Source: Pseudogracilibacillus sp037071985
GTDB taxonomy: Bacteria; Bacillota; Bacilli; Bacillales; Amphibacillaceae
Assembly: GCF_037071985.1 (NCBI RefSeq)
Contig: NZ_JAXHDF010000006.1
Span: 62,001 to 126,000 of the forward strand
Reading direction: 5' to 3'
Length of the DNA stretch: 64,000 bases
In this document: positions 1 to 9,439 of the stretch, piece after piece
Position numbering within the stretch: the stretch's first letter is position 1
Layout of the letters: every line of letters starts with the position of its first letter
Made by a program: the position numbers and the translations under genes
The notes under the pieces: model-generated
The model's database searches: none
The model's input: the letters and a program-made list of their open reading frames with translations, nothing else
Told to the model about the DNA's origin: nothing

Positions 1-81
1 TTTGAATCAGCAATTAATATTGTTTTGCTAATTACCGTTAATCAAATAGCCCGAAAGGTTAGTGAAAATAGTCTATGGTAA
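1..81 (+). CDS. Carbohydrate ABC transporter permease, LplB type (C-terminal end only)
   Basis: The window opens inside an open frame that ends SENSLW before TAA at 79-81. The 26 visible residues are a hydrophobic helix followed by a short basic tail (ARKVSENSLW), the usual C-terminus of LplB-type inner-membrane permeases of the carbohydrate uptake-1 ABC family. The LplC-type partner starts 9 bases later, which supports the reading. The N-terminal part and probably the solute-binding protein lie outside the window. Confidence 0.75.
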   Translation, partial: FESAINIVLLITVNQIARKVSENSLW

Positions 82-90
82 GGGGGAGAA

Positions 91-990
91 ATGATGCGTA
101 ACTTTAGCTTGTCTGATGAGGCATTTGGTAGAATTAATTTTATTTTTGTCCTAATGATCACGTTGATCATTGTTTATCCACTTATATTTGTGATAAGTGC
201 GTCCATTAGTGACCCACACGCTGTAAATACAGGAAAAGTCTGGCTTTGGCCAGTTGATATAACATTTGATGGATTTATACGAGTATTTAATAATAAGGCA
301 ATTTGGGTTGGGTATAAAAATACAATTATTTATACAGCATTAGGTACACTAATCCACTTATTTCTGCTCTTGCCATGCGCGTATGCATTATCAAGAAAAG
401 AATTAATGGCAAAGAGATTTTTTTTATGGTTTATTTTATTCACAATGCTTTTTAATGGGGGATTAATTCCTACCTATCTAGTTGTTAAGGGATTAGGTAT
501 GGTAAACACCATGTGGGCAATCGTCGTTCCGGGTGTAATAGGCGCTTGGTCAATCCTAGTTGCACGTTCTTTTTTTCAACAAACTATTCCAGATCAGTTA
601 GTTGAAGCATCTAAAATTGATGGAGCAAGTGACTTTTATTTATTTATTAAGGTTGTTTTACCCTTATCCTTGCCGATCATAGCAGTAATGGCATTATTTC
701 ATGCGGTTGCTTTATGGAATCAATATTTTAATGCGTTGATTTATTTATCAGATGATAAGTTATTTCCACTTCAATTGATATTAAGACAGATATTAATTTT
801 GAATGAAGTTAGTGCCGACAGTGCAGCTTCAGCAGCAGGGGCAGCCCAATCATTTTCAGATCAAGTAAAAACTGCATCGCTTGTAAAATACGCGGTTATT
901 ATTGTGTCTGCTTTGCCATTACTAATAGTCTACCCGTTTTTACAACGCTTTTTTGTTAAAGGAGTTTTAATAGGATCAGTTAAAGAATAA
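91..990 (+). CDS. Carbohydrate ABC transporter permease, LplC/YtcP type
   Basis: This is a 299-residue integral membrane permease with about six hydrophobic segments. It carries the cytoplasmic EAA loop (EASKIDGAS, about residues 173-181, followed by LPLSLPI), which docks on the ATPase subunit. Length and C-terminus (FFVKGVLIGSVKE) are typical of the LplC partner in LplABC-like importers of oligosaccharides and sugar acids. It follows the LplB-type permease by 9 bases with the Shine-Dalgarno AGGGGGAG. Start could be 91 or 94 (tandem Met). No ATPase is encoded here, as is common because a shared MsmX-type ATPase serves many such systems. The substrate is inferred from the downstream enzymes. 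Confidence 0.9.
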   Translation: MMRNFSLSDEAFGRINFIFVLMITLIIVYPLIFVISASISDPHAVNTGKVWLWPVDITFDGFIRVFNNKAIWVGYKNTIIYTALGTLIHLFLLLPCAYALSRKELMAKRFFLWFILFTMLFNGGLIPTYLVVKGLGMVNTMWAIVVPGVIGAWSILVARSFFQQTIPDQLVEASKIDGASDFYLFIKVVLPLSLPIIAVMALFHAVALWNQYFNALIYLSDDKLFPLQLILRQILILNEVSADSAASAAGAAQSFSDQVKTASLVKYAVIIVSALPLLIVYPFLQRFFVKGVLIGSVKE

Positions 991-1016
991 TGTAAAGAGT
1001 GAATGGAGGAAACACA

Positions 1017-1634
1017 ATGCATGGATTTATCGCAGGGTATTACAAATTTAGTGTTTGGGCGATGAAATTGGCTTATGTCAATTTCCTATGGATAGCCTTT
1101 ACATTACTTGGTTTAGGTGTTCTTGGTTTTATGCCTGCAACGATTGCAATGTTTTCTGTGGTGAGAAAATGGAATAATGGTGAAGAAGAAATTCCGGTTT
1201 TTAAAACATTCTGGAATACGTATCGTAAAGAGTTTTTAAAAGCGAACGGTTTTGGCCTTATTTTGTTTCTTTCCGGCTATTTATTAGTGTTAGAGTTCCA
1301 AATTTTAAGATTGCAAGAAAATATTATTTATTTCATTGTAAGTTTTGGAGTTTTAGCTATATTCATTTTATATGCAATCGTACTAATCTATTTCTTTCCA
1401 ATCTACGTTCATTTTAATTTAAAGATCACAGATTATATAAAATGGCCATTCATTATAGGAATTGTTCACCCGATATTAACATTATTTATGATGGTCGGAT
1501 TAGTGGCGATTGTATATCTTATTTATGTAACAATACCTGCTATTCTGTTCTTCTTTGGAGGTAGTGTCACAGCATATTTCATCATGTGGGGTGCTTCAAA
1601 GACCTTTGAAAAATACGAAATAACAGAAGCTTAA
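1017..1634 (+). CDS. DUF624 (YesL-like) membrane protein
   Basis: This 205-residue protein has about five transmembrane helices and the N-terminal pattern of the DUF624/YesL family (FSVWAMKLAYVNFLWIAF, then a GFMPATIAMFSVVRKW segment). YesL-type proteins are regularly encoded beside LplB/LplC permeases in glycan-utilisation operons, but their role is unknown. The start at 1017 is chosen because ATGGAGG just upstream is a good ribosome-binding site; an in-frame start at 999 would place that site inside the gene. It lies 26 bases after the permease and belongs to the same operon. Confidence 0.85.
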   Translation: MHGFIAGYYKFSVWAMKLAYVNFLWIAFTLLGLGVLGFMPATIAMFSVVRKWNNGEEEIPVFKTFWNTYRKEFLKANGFGLILFLSGYLLVLEFQILRLQENIIYFIVSFGVLAIFILYAIVLIYFFPIYVHFNLKITDYIKWPFIIGIVHPILTLFMMVGLVAIVYLIYVTIPAILFFFGGSVTAYFIMWGASKTFEKYEITEA

Positions 1635-1680
1635 AATTACTAATTGAATTGATAATAGCAGTACTAAAGGGGCACTAAAC

Positions 1681-2811
1681 ATGATACAGATTATCAAAAA
1701 TGCAAGATTATCAAATGATCAAAAAGTAGATATTATTATTAAAAATGGAAAAATACTAGATGTTGTTTCCGATTGGACTGGATTAGGAGAAATTATTCAG
1801 TTACCTAAAAATGTATATGTCTCTTCTGGATGGATCGATTTACATACTCACTCTTATCCAAAATATAAACCGTATTGTGCATATCCAGACGATATTGGAT
1901 TTAAAACCGGAGTGACCACAGTGGTTGATGCAGGGAGTTGTGGTGCGAATGATATTGATGAATTTTATTTTTTATCAAAAAAATGTATTACAAGAGTCTA
2001 TTCTTTTTTAAATGTATCTTCGGTAGGTTTAAAGATAAGAAATGAATTAGCGGATATGTCAATGCTCTCGTTAGAAGCAGTCTTACAAGCCAATGAAAAA
2101 TATTCTACATTTATTGTAGGTCTTAAAGCAAGAGTGAGCGCCAGTGTGGTAGGGGAAAACGGCACATTACCCTTAGAAGTTGCGAAAAAATTTTCTAAGC
2201 AAATTAACAAACCGTTAATGGTTCATATAGGAAGCACTCCTCCAAAATTAGTCGATATTGTCAGTTTACTAGAACCAGGGGATATTATTACTCATTGTTA
2301 TAATGAAAAAATCAATAATCACATTTTTAGTGATAATGGTTTGACTAAAAATAGTATAAAAGAAGCCATTGAACGTGGCGTGTATCTAGATATAGGGCAT
2401 GGAACATCTAGTTTTTCTTATCCTGTTGCACAACAAGCGAAAAAAGAGAATATTAATTTTCATAGTATAAGTACAGATATTTATGAATGGAACAAGATAA
2501 ATGGTCCAGTTTATAATATGGCTACAACATTATCAAAATTTTTAGCACTAGGATACTCGTTGGAAAAGGTAATTCATTCTGTAACAGAAATGCCCGCTAA
2601 AATAATTAACAAACGAGATATTGGTGTTATTCAAAAAGGAGCACTTGCTGATTTTACTTTTTTTACAATTGAAAATAAAGAAGTGATTCTTGAAGATTCA
2701 ATAGGGAATGAAATACTTGCAGAAAAGCAGATTAAACCATATGCCGTGATGATAGGTGGGAACTACTATGAATGTAACACAAATGAAATTAAAGAAGGTT
2801 ATAAATGCTAG
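1681..2811 (+). CDS. Amidohydrolase/deacetylase family metallohydrolase (EF_0837 type)
   Basis: A 376-residue TIM-barrel amidohydrolase with the full binuclear metal set: HxH at about residues 55-57 (DLHTHS), a candidate carbamylated Lys at 149 (GLKARVS), His182 (VHIGS), His205 (THCYN) and the catalytic Asp266 (STDIYEW). This matches the EF_0837/AHA_3915 family, which is usually encoded next to a DgaE-like lyase and a DgaF-like aldolase, exactly as here. The likely reaction is removal of an N-acyl group from an N-acylated amino-sugar acid, giving the lyase its free amine. That substrate is an inference from context. The next gene overlaps its last 44 bases, so the two are probably translationally coupled. 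Confidence 0.85.
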   Translation: MIQIIKNARLSNDQKVDIIIKNGKILDVVSDWTGLGEIIQLPKNVYVSSGWIDLHTHSYPKYKPYCAYPDDIGFKTGVTTVVDAGSCGANDIDEFYFLSKKCITRVYSFLNVSSVGLKIRNELADMSMLSLEAVLQANEKYSTFIVGLKARVSASVVGENGTLPLEVAKKFSKQINKPLMVHIGSTPPKLVDIVSLLEPGDIITHCYNEKINNHIFSDNGLTKNSIKEAIERGVYLDIGHGTSSFSYPVAQQAKKENINFHSISTDIYEWNKINGPVYNMATTLSKFLALGYSLEKVIHSVTEMPAKIINKRDIGVIQKGALADFTFFTIENKEVILEDSIGNEILAEKQIKPYAVMIGGNYYECNTNEIKEGYKC

Positions 2812-3856
2812 TGGTAAAATGAGTATACTTGGTGTCTCTACTATTTCACATGATGTCTTAGAAGCAATGAAAATAGGGGCATCAAATTTTTATGAAATGG
2901 AACAATTAATTGATGAATCTGGTAAAATTGTATCCAAATATATGGGAACAGAAGCTGCTTTGATAACAAATTCAGCATCTGCAGCAATCGTTCTTGCTAT
3001 TGCTGGCCTTGTAACAAAAGGTAATACGTATATGGTGGAACATTTTCCCGCGTTGCCAAAAAATAAAGAAATTATTATTATGAGAGGACATATGGTTGAT
3101 TACGGGGCTCCAGTTAGTACAATGATTCAATTAGGTGGAGGTTTAATAAAAGAGGTCGGATATGCAAATGGGTGCAGTTTACAACAAATTGAAGCTGCAA
3201 TTACAGAGCAAACGGCTGGAATGATTTTCATCAAATCTCACCATACTGTACAAAAAAATATGCCTACATTACAAGAAATGAGTAAACTCGCACAGCGAAA
3301 ACAAATTCCATTAATATTGGATATTGCAGCGGAAGAATCTATTATTAACTATGAAGATATAGCGGATTTAATTATTGTTAGTGGTTCAAAAGCGATTGAA
3401 GGACCAACTTCCGGAATCTTAGCAGGTAGAAAAGAGTACATTGGTTTTTCAAAACAACATTTACAAGGTATCGGCAGAGCAATGAAAGTAGGGAAAGAAT
3501 CGATTTTTGGCCTATTAAAGGCACTGGAATATTTTAAGAGCAATAAGATGTCAAAGCAAGAACAATTGGAATTATTGGACTCATTATTAGGATTAGAGAA
3601 AATATCCGGTGTAAAAATTACAATTAAACAAGATGAGTCGGGTCGTGAAATCTTTCGTGCCCGAATTCAAATCGATGAAAAATTAACAAATGTATCAGCG
3701 AAGCAATTAACATATGAATTGCAATCTGGAGATGTTGCTGTTTATACGAGAGATTATTATGCAAATATTGGGTATTTTGATATTGACCCACGTGCATTAT
3801 CAAGTAAAGATATTGAATATATTACTGCTAGAATAAATGAATTATTGGGAGCTTAA
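2768..3856 (+). CDS. DgaE-like PLP-dependent ammonia lyase
   Basis: A 362-residue fold-type I PLP enzyme related to SelA and to DgaE, the D-glucosaminate-6-phosphate ammonia lyase. Lys208 in SGSKAIEGPTSG is the probable Schiff-base lysine; the N-terminal NASGKMSILG segment is also typical. DgaE removes ammonia from glucosaminate-6-phosphate to give 2-keto-3-deoxy-6-phosphogluconate. There is no PTS here to phosphorylate the substrate during import, so this enzyme may act on the free acid or on a product of the downstream kinase. Start 2768 is preferred (AGGTGGG upstream) over 2756; it overlaps the amidohydrolase. Confidence 0.85.
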   Translation: MNVTQMKLKKVINASGKMSILGVSTISHDVLEAMKIGASNFYEMEQLIDESGKIVSKYMGTEAALITNSASAAIVLAIAGLVTKGNTYMVEHFPALPKNKEIIIMRGHMVDYGAPVSTMIQLGGGLIKEVGYANGCSLQQIEAAITEQTAGMIFIKSHHTVQKNMPTLQEMSKLAQRKQIPLILDIAAEESIINYEDIADLIIVSGSKAIEGPTSGILAGRKEYIGFSKQHLQGIGRAMKVGKESIFGLLKALEYFKSNKMSKQEQLELLDSLLGLEKISGVKITIKQDESGREIFRARIQIDEKLTNVSAKQLTYELQSGDVAVYTRDYYANIGYFDIDPRALSSKDIEYITARINELLGA

Positions 3857-3859
3857 CAT

Positions 3860-4597
3860 ATGATACAAAAGCGCTTTTATAATAATAAAATTTGTTTAAA
3901 TGTACTGGCGGCCGATGTAGAAAATGCGAAAGAAATATATGAGATTACAGAAGGTCATGTTGTGATTGGTTTATTAGCGGCAAATTATGCAACGGTTGAA
4001 CAAGCGGTTAACGAAATGGCAAAATTTAAAAAGGCAATTGATGGGGCAATTTCAATAGGATTAGGTGCAGGTGATCCAAATCAGTGGCAAAAGGTTGCCC
4101 ATATTGGTCACCAATTGGAAGCAGAACATATTAATCAAATATTTCCAGCAGTAGGGTATACCCGGGCAATGGTCAAAAATAATTCGACTTTTATTAATTG
4201 CCTTGTAAATCCGACTGAACAATCGGGATATGTAAATATTGCAACTGGACCACTTTCTTCAAGGGAAGCCCCGGCAAAAGTTCATCTCACAACCGCAATC
4301 GCACTCATTAGAGAAATGGGGGGGAATTCGGTTAAATTATTCCCATTGAATGAAATGACAAACAAAGAAATGTATAAAGAAATTACTAAAATATGTGCAA
4401 ATGAAAATTTTGCTATCGAGCCAACCGGGGGCATCGATTTAAATAATTTTGAAGAAATTGTTATGATCGCACTTGAATCAGGAATAAAACAGATCATTCC
4501 ACATGTATATTCTGCTATTATAGATTCAAGTACAGGTAAAACAAATATAGACGATGTCAAACAACTGTATGAAATAATAAAAAGAGTTGGGAGATAA
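3860..4597 (+). CDS. DgaF-like 2-dehydro-3-deoxy-phosphogluconate aldolase
   Basis: This 245-residue protein belongs to the EF_0839/DgaF family of KDPG aldolases. Lys159 in GNSVKLFPL is the expected Schiff-base lysine, followed by a phosphate-binding EPTGGIDLNN loop near residues 192-201. It would split 2-keto-3-deoxy-6-phosphogluconate into pyruvate and glyceraldehyde-3-phosphate. It starts 3 bases after the lyase stop and ends 1 base before the kinase start, so it sits in a tight operon with both partners. Confidence 0.87.
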   Translation: MIQKRFYNNKICLNVLAADVENAKEIYEITEGHVVIGLLAANYATVEQAVNEMAKFKKAIDGAISIGLGAGDPNQWQKVAHIGHQLEAEHINQIFPAVGYTRAMVKNNSTFINCLVNPTEQSGYVNIATGPLSSREAPAKVHLTTAIALIREMGGNSVKLFPLNEMTNKEMYKEITKICANENFAIEPTGGIDLNNFEEIVMIALESGIKQIIPHVYSAIIDSSTGKTNIDDVKQLYEIIKRVGR

Positions 4598-4598
4598 C

Positions 4599-5615
4599 AT
4601 GAAAGAAATAATAAAAGCCTATGGCGAAGTAATGATGCGCTTGGAAGTACCAAATTATTTAAAATTGGAGCAATCCCATTCACTAAATGTTACTTATACA
4701 GGTACTAGTGTAAATGTATTAAGTGCTTTAAGTAAATATGGACATCATACGTCGTTAATTACAAAATTACCTGAAAATAGTCTCGGTGATGCTGCTATTG
4801 CTTCGATCAGATCGAGAGGAGTATCAACTTCAGATATCGTTCGCGGTGGAGAGTATTTAGGAATGTACTTCTTAGAAAATGGGTATAGTGTCAGACCGAC
4901 AAAGGTAACTTACTCAAATCGAGAGGCAAGCAGCTTTTGTTCGGCATCTTTATCGGATTTTGATTTAACAACTATTTTACAGGATACGAAAATAATTCAC
5001 TTTTGTGGAATCGCTCTAGCAATTTCGGAACAAACAAGGATGAATGCTCTTCAGATCGCTAAAATGGCAAAAGAACAAGGTATTACCATTGTTTTTGATT
5101 GTAATTATCGACCAAAGCTTTGGAAAAATCAAAAAACAAATCCGAAAAAAGTATATGAAAAAATGTTACATTTATCAGATATTTGTTTTATGACCGAAAA
5201 AGATGCATTATATGTACTAGGTATGGAAACGAAAGAAATTGATCAACAGAAACAAATTGAGGATGTTTTACCAATGGTCGCTAAAAAATATCAACTATCC
5301 ACAATTGCAGGGACCATAAGAAAAAATGAACATAGTGAGAACAAGATAATTAAAGGGTTTCTCTATTACGATAATGATTTTATTTATTCAAAGGAGTATG
5401 TATATAAGGTAGTAGACCGAATTGGAGCCGGTGATGGATTTACAAGTGGTGTGATGCATGGATTGTTGAATCAATTGTCTTTAAAAGATACGATTGAATT
5501 TGCAACTGCTTCAGGTGTTTTAGCTCATACTACCCATGGGGATGTACCGGTATGCTCGCTGGAAGAGGTATGGAATTTAGTTAACGAAAAATTTGAGACA
5601 AATTTGGAAAGGTAG
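4599..5615 (+). CDS. PfkB-family sugar kinase, 2-keto-3-deoxygluconate kinase-like
   Basis: A 338-residue ribokinase/PfkB-fold kinase. The C-terminal signature RIGAGDGFTSG places the catalytic base at Asp279, and the N-terminal YTGTSVNVLSAL segment is the substrate-binding region seen in KdgK-type kinases. ATP-dependent phosphorylation of 2-keto-3-deoxygluconate would link the lyase to the aldolase. Phosphorylation of glucosaminate itself is the alternative. The start at 4599 follows GGGAGATAAC, with the preceding stop at 4595-4597. A GntR regulator starts 7 bases downstream. Confidence 0.85.
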   Translation: MKEIIKAYGEVMMRLEVPNYLKLEQSHSLNVTYTGTSVNVLSALSKYGHHTSLITKLPENSLGDAAIASIRSRGVSTSDIVRGGEYLGMYFLENGYSVRPTKVTYSNREASSFCSASLSDFDLTTILQDTKIIHFCGIALAISEQTRMNALQIAKMAKEQGITIVFDCNYRPKLWKNQKTNPKKVYEKMLHLSDICFMTEKDALYVLGMETKEIDQQKQIEDVLPMVAKKYQLSTIAGTIRKNEHSENKIIKGFLYYDNDFIYSKEYVYKVVDRIGAGDGFTSGVMHGLLNQLSLKDTIEFATASGVLAHTTHGDVPVCSLEEVWNLVNEKFETNLER

Positions 5616-5622
5616 ATGGACG

Positions 5623-6336
5623 ATGAAACTAAGCTTAAAAAAAGGTCCACTTTATATACAATTAGAAGAAATATTAAAAGAACGGATAATTAGTGGAAAA
5701 TACCAAAAAAATACGTTAATTCCATCTGAGCAAGAGCTTAAAGATGAGTTTGGTGTAAGTATTATAACCGTGCGCCGTGCTGTAGAACAGCTTTCACAGC
5801 AAGGGTATGTTGAAAAACGCAGTGGAATTGGGACTACTGTACTTGAAAATAATGCAATTTCAAAACTATCAAAGGGGCAACGGTTTTCGGAATATTTATT
5901 GGAAGAGGGCAACGAATTAAGTAAAGAATTCGTTGAACTTTCTGTTATTGAAGGGTCTTCTCATTCTATTTTAAAAGATTATTATACTGGTGTGAAATTA
6001 AATTGTATTGAACGTCTGTATAAATTAAATGGAAAACCTTACATCCATTTTAAACATTATATTCCACAAAATATTGTGTTACCGAAAAATTACGAACATT
6101 TACAAAACTCATTATACGAAATTATGTATCAACAAGGTATTAGATTTCACCGTTTTAAGGATGAATTCGGAGTAGGTACTCCCAATGAAAAAGTTGCACA
6201 AATGTTACAAATAGAACAACAACCTTTGTTACAGAGATTTCGATTTTCATTCGATTTAAATGGAAATTTGGCCGAATATTCGGAGGCTTATTATAACACG
6301 AATATTCACCGATACGTAGTAAACTTTGATATGTAA
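5623..6336 (+). CDS. GntR-family regulator with UTRA ligand domain
   Basis: This 237-residue regulator has a GntR winged helix at about residues 5-75 (PLYIQLEEILKERI, then PSEQELKDEFGVS and VRRAVEQLSQQGYV) and a C-terminal UTRA effector domain from about residue 90. HutC/NagR-type members typically repress sugar and amino-sugar operons until a phosphorylated intermediate binds. It is encoded within the operon it probably controls, between the kinase and nagB. The start at 5623 has GGAAAGG upstream. No operator could be assigned because the operon promoter lies outside the window. Confidence 0.9.
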   Translation: MKLSLKKGPLYIQLEEILKERIISGKYQKNTLIPSEQELKDEFGVSIITVRRAVEQLSQQGYVEKRSGIGTTVLENNAISKLSKGQRFSEYLLEEGNELSKEFVELSVIEGSSHSILKDYYTGVKLNCIERLYKLNGKPYIHFKHYIPQNIVLPKNYEHLQNSLYEIMYQQGIRFHRFKDEFGVGTPNEKVAQMLQIEQQPLLQRFRFSFDLNGNLAEYSEAYYNTNIHRYVVNFDM

Positions 6337-6376
6337 TGTTTAACTAATATAAATTTCAAGGAGGAATGACATTCCA

Positions 6377-7090
6377 TTGCAAATTGTAAAAGTGAATAAC
6401 TATGAGGAAATGAGTGAAAAAGCTGCCGATTTAGTGACCGGATTAATAAACCAATCTAAAAAATCCGTTTTAGGTTTAGCAACTGGTTCAACACCGGAAA
6501 AGTTATATGACATTTTAGTCGAAAGAAATATTCGTAAAGAAATTTCATTTCAGCAAGTGAAGACATTTAATTTAGATGAGTATGTAGGATTGGGAGAAAA
6601 TGACCTTAATAGTTATCGTTATTATATGAATGAGAAACTGTTCCATAAAGTAGATATTGAAATGGAAAATACGTATATTCCAAACGGATTGGCTACTTCT
6701 CTAGATAAAGAATGTGAAAGATATGAGCAAGAAATTCAAAAGGCTGGAACCATTGACTTGCAACTATTAGGTTTAGGGTTGAATGGACATATCGGATTTA
6801 ATGAACCAGGGTCCTCATTTAACTCCAGAACGCATGTCACCCAATTAGATCAATCGACAATTGAAGCGAATGCTCGTTTTTTTAAGACACCAGAAGATGT
6901 TCCGACAAAGGTAATAACGATGGGAATAGGAACGATTATGAAGGCAAAACAAATACTTCTTTTAGTTCAAGGAGAAAAGAAGGCAGAGATCTTAAAAAAA
7001 GCAATTGAAGGAGAGGTAACGGAACATATACCTGCTTCTATCTTACAACGGCATTCAAATGTAACATTAATTACGGATATTTCTATCTAA
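6377..7090 (+). CDS. nagB: Glucosamine-6-phosphate deaminase
   Basis: NagB converts glucosamine-6-phosphate to fructose-6-phosphate and ammonia. At 237 residues it has the usual Bacillus length. The phosphate-binding loop GLATGSTP (about residues 33-40), the NLDEYVGL motif with Asp67 and Glu68, and the NGHIGFNEPG motif with His138 are present. A TTG start at 6377 is chosen because AAGGAGGA lies at a suitable distance; the nearer ATG at 6366 is too close to it and out of frame. As the last gene of the operon it suggests that the imported material also yields glucosamine-6-phosphate, not only a sugar acid. Confidence 0.95.
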   Translation: MQIVKVNNYEEMSEKAADLVTGLINQSKKSVLGLATGSTPEKLYDILVERNIRKEISFQQVKTFNLDEYVGLGENDLNSYRYYMNEKLFHKVDIEMENTYIPNGLATSLDKECERYEQEIQKAGTIDLQLLGLGLNGHIGFNEPGSSFNSRTHVTQLDQSTIEANARFFKTPEDVPTKVITMGIGTIMKAKQILLLVQGEKKAEILKKAIEGEVTEHIPASILQRHSNVTLITDISI

Positions 7091-7483
7091 AATAATGTCT
7101 GAATTATCTTAGTTTGTATTTTAAGATAAAAGATTTTATTAATTATCCCCCATCTATTAACTTCAATTTAATCCAAATAACGTTAACATGGATTATTCCG
7201 ATAGCGTTTATTAATTATTATCCAAGCTTGTTTTTGTTAGAAAAAGAAATATGGATTTTTTAACCTTGCGATAAACTTTCTTTGTAGCATTTCCATACTG
7301 GTAGAATATTCTTTTAGTTTTTTGATAGATGTCCTATTTTTTTGAAATGAAAATTCCCCTTTAAAGATAAGTATAATGATATGGTCCTAAATTATTTTGG
7401 GGCTTTTTTTATTGTTTACATGAATTTGTGTGAACCAATTGGGAAATATATGACCTAAGTACACTGTAGGAGGAATAATCTAT
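7091..7483. other. Intergenic region between nagB and the aconitase gene
   Basis: This 393-base AT-rich stretch has no supported gene. A TATAAT hexamer lies at 7372-7377 but without a convincing -35 box. A weak GTCC/GGGC hairpin followed by seven T at about 7383-7411 could end transcription of the amino-sugar operon. The aconitase ribosome-binding site (AGGAGGAAT) closes the region. Confidence 0.4.
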
Positions 7484-9439
7484 ATGGGACTAAATGTTAC
7501 ACAAAAACTGATTCAAGATCATTTACTTTCAGGTGAAATGGTACCCGGTCAAGAGATTGGTCTTAAAATTGATCAAACACTTACCCAAGATGCTACTGGT
7601 ACAATGGTGATGCTTGAACTAGAGGCGATGGAGCTTGATCGAGTTAAAACAGAGGCGTCAGCCCAATACGTCGATCATAATTTAATTCAAGTGGATAGCA
7701 AGAATCCGGATGATCATCTCTTTTTACAAAGTGCAGCAAGACGTTTTGGATTCTACTATAGTCGACCTGGTAACGGAGTAAGCCATCCTGTACATATGCA
7801 ACGTTTAGCGAAACCAGGAAAGACATTACTTGGTTCAGATAGTCACACTTGTGCAAATGGCTGTATGGGAATGCTTGCAATGGGAGCTGGTGGAATTGAT
7901 GTGGCGATGGCAATTGCAGGAGAACCATTTTATGTAAAAATGCCGCAAGTATGGGGAATAAAATTAACCGGAAAATTGCCTGATTGGGTAAGTGCGAAGG
8001 ATGTTATTTTAGAATTACTTCGCCGCCATGATGTAAAGGGTGCAGTTGGTAAGGTGATCGAATATTATGGTCCAGGTTTAAATCATTTAAGTGCCATGGA
8101 TCGCCATGTAATTGCCAATATGGGGGCTGAATTAGGTGCTACAGGAACCGTTTTTCCTTCTGATAATGAAATTAAGCGTTTTTTAAAAGAGCAAGGAAGA
8201 GAAGAAGATTGGGTTGAATTAAAAGCAGATAAAGATGCAATATTTGATATTGACGAAGAAATCGATTTATCGACACTTGAACCGTTAATTGCGAAACCAT
8301 CTAGTCCTGGAAATGTTGTCCGCGTAACAGATGTGGCAGGAACCCCAATTTATCAATCTTATATTGGATCCTCTGCAAATCCGGGTTTTAGAGACTTTGC
8401 AATTGCTGCTGAAATTGTGAAAGAAAAACAAGTTGCTGAAGGAGTTTCTTTGGATGTGAATCCAACCTCAAGACAAATGTTGACTGACCTTGTAAAAGAA
8501 AGTCATATTGCAAGTCTTTTGCAAGCTGGTGCCAGATTACACCAAGCAGGTTGTAATGGTTGTATCGGGATGGGACAAGCTCCTGCTACAGGACGAAATA
8601 GTTTACGTACAACTCCAAGGAATTTTCCTGGTCGCTCGGGAACAAAAGAGGATAGTGTTTTTTTATGTAGCCCGGAAACAGCCGCTGCATCGGCTTTAAC
8701 CGGAGTTATCACTGATCCACGTACAATTGGAAAAAATGCTCCAACCATAAAAGAACCGAAACAAGTAACAATTGATACGAACTTACTTGAAGAACCTCTA
8801 CCAATCGAAGAAGCGCAAAAGATAGAATTACAAAAAGGACCAAACATCGCTTCCATACCTGAAATGGATGCATTGCCAGATGAATTAGAATTACCGGTCT
8901 TATTAAAGATGGGTGATAATATATCTACAGATGAAATTTTGGCTGGTGGTTCACGGGTACTCCCATATCGAAGTAATTTGCCTGAAATAAGTAAGTTCTG
9001 TTTTGAGATTATTGATCCGACGTATTATGAACGTGGTAAATTAAGTTTAGACCTTGGTGGACATGCTGTTGTCGGTGGTTTTAATTATGGGCAAGGATCA
9101 AGTCGAGAGCATGCAGCATTAGCCCCGCGGTATTTAGGACTACGTGTTGCGCTAGTAAAAGATTTTGCTCGTATCCATTGGCAAAACTTAGTGAACTTTG
9201 GTATCTTGCCTCTCACTTTTATAAATGTACAGGATTACGATGAGTTAGAAGAGGGAGATATTCTCCAATTAAAAGATATCCGTACTAAAATAAAACAAGC
9301 TAACGAATTATCAGTTGATGTAAAAGGGAAAAATAAGAGTATCGCTGTGAATCATTTATTATCCCCACGACAAATTGAAATTATCTTAGCAGGTGGCCTT
9401 ATTAATTGGGTTCGTGAGACGAAGGAGGCGAAAAAATGA
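7484..9439 (+). CDS. Aconitate hydratase, short Aquifex-type aconitase
   Basis: A 651-residue aconitase-superfamily enzyme with both the large Fe-S domain and the C-terminal swivel domain (GDNISTDEILAGG near residue 483 and YGQGSSREHAALAPR near 539). It is about 250 residues shorter than the CitB/AcnA aconitase usual in Bacillus and resembles the putative 'Aquifex type' aconitases. Cys357 and Cys360 form the GCNGC cluster motif. Where most aconitases have GSCTN with the first cluster cysteine, this protein reads GSSANPGFRD; Cys395 (FLCSPETAAAS) may be the third ligand. Its true substrate (citrate/isocitrate or another tricarboxylate) cannot be settled by sequence. It overlaps the next small gene by 4 bases. 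Confidence 0.85.
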   Translation: MGLNVTQKLIQDHLLSGEMVPGQEIGLKIDQTLTQDATGTMVMLELEAMELDRVKTEASAQYVDHNLIQVDSKNPDDHLFLQSAARRFGFYYSRPGNGVSHPVHMQRLAKPGKTLLGSDSHTCANGCMGMLAMGAGGIDVAMAIAGEPFYVKMPQVWGIKLTGKLPDWVSAKDVILELLRRHDVKGAVGKVIEYYGPGLNHLSAMDRHVIANMGAELGATGTVFPSDNEIKRFLKEQGREEDWVELKADKDAIFDIDEEIDLSTLEPLIAKPSSPGNVVRVTDVAGTPIYQSYIGSSANPGFRDFAIAAEIVKEKQVAEGVSLDVNPTSRQMLTDLVKESHIASLLQAGARLHQAGCNGCIGMGQAPATGRNSLRTTPRNFPGRSGTKEDSVFLCSPETAAASALTGVITDPRTIGKNAPTIKEPKQVTIDTNLLEEPLPIEEAQKIELQKGPNIASIPEMDALPDELELPVLLKMGDNISTDEILAGGSRVLPYRSNLPEISKFCFEIIDPTYYERGKLSLDLGGHAVVGGFNYGQGSSREHAALAPRYLGLRVALVKDFARIHWQNLVNFGILPLTFINVQDYDELEEGDILQLKDIRTKIKQANELSVDVKGKNKSIAVNHLLSPRQIEIILAGGLINWVRETKEAKK

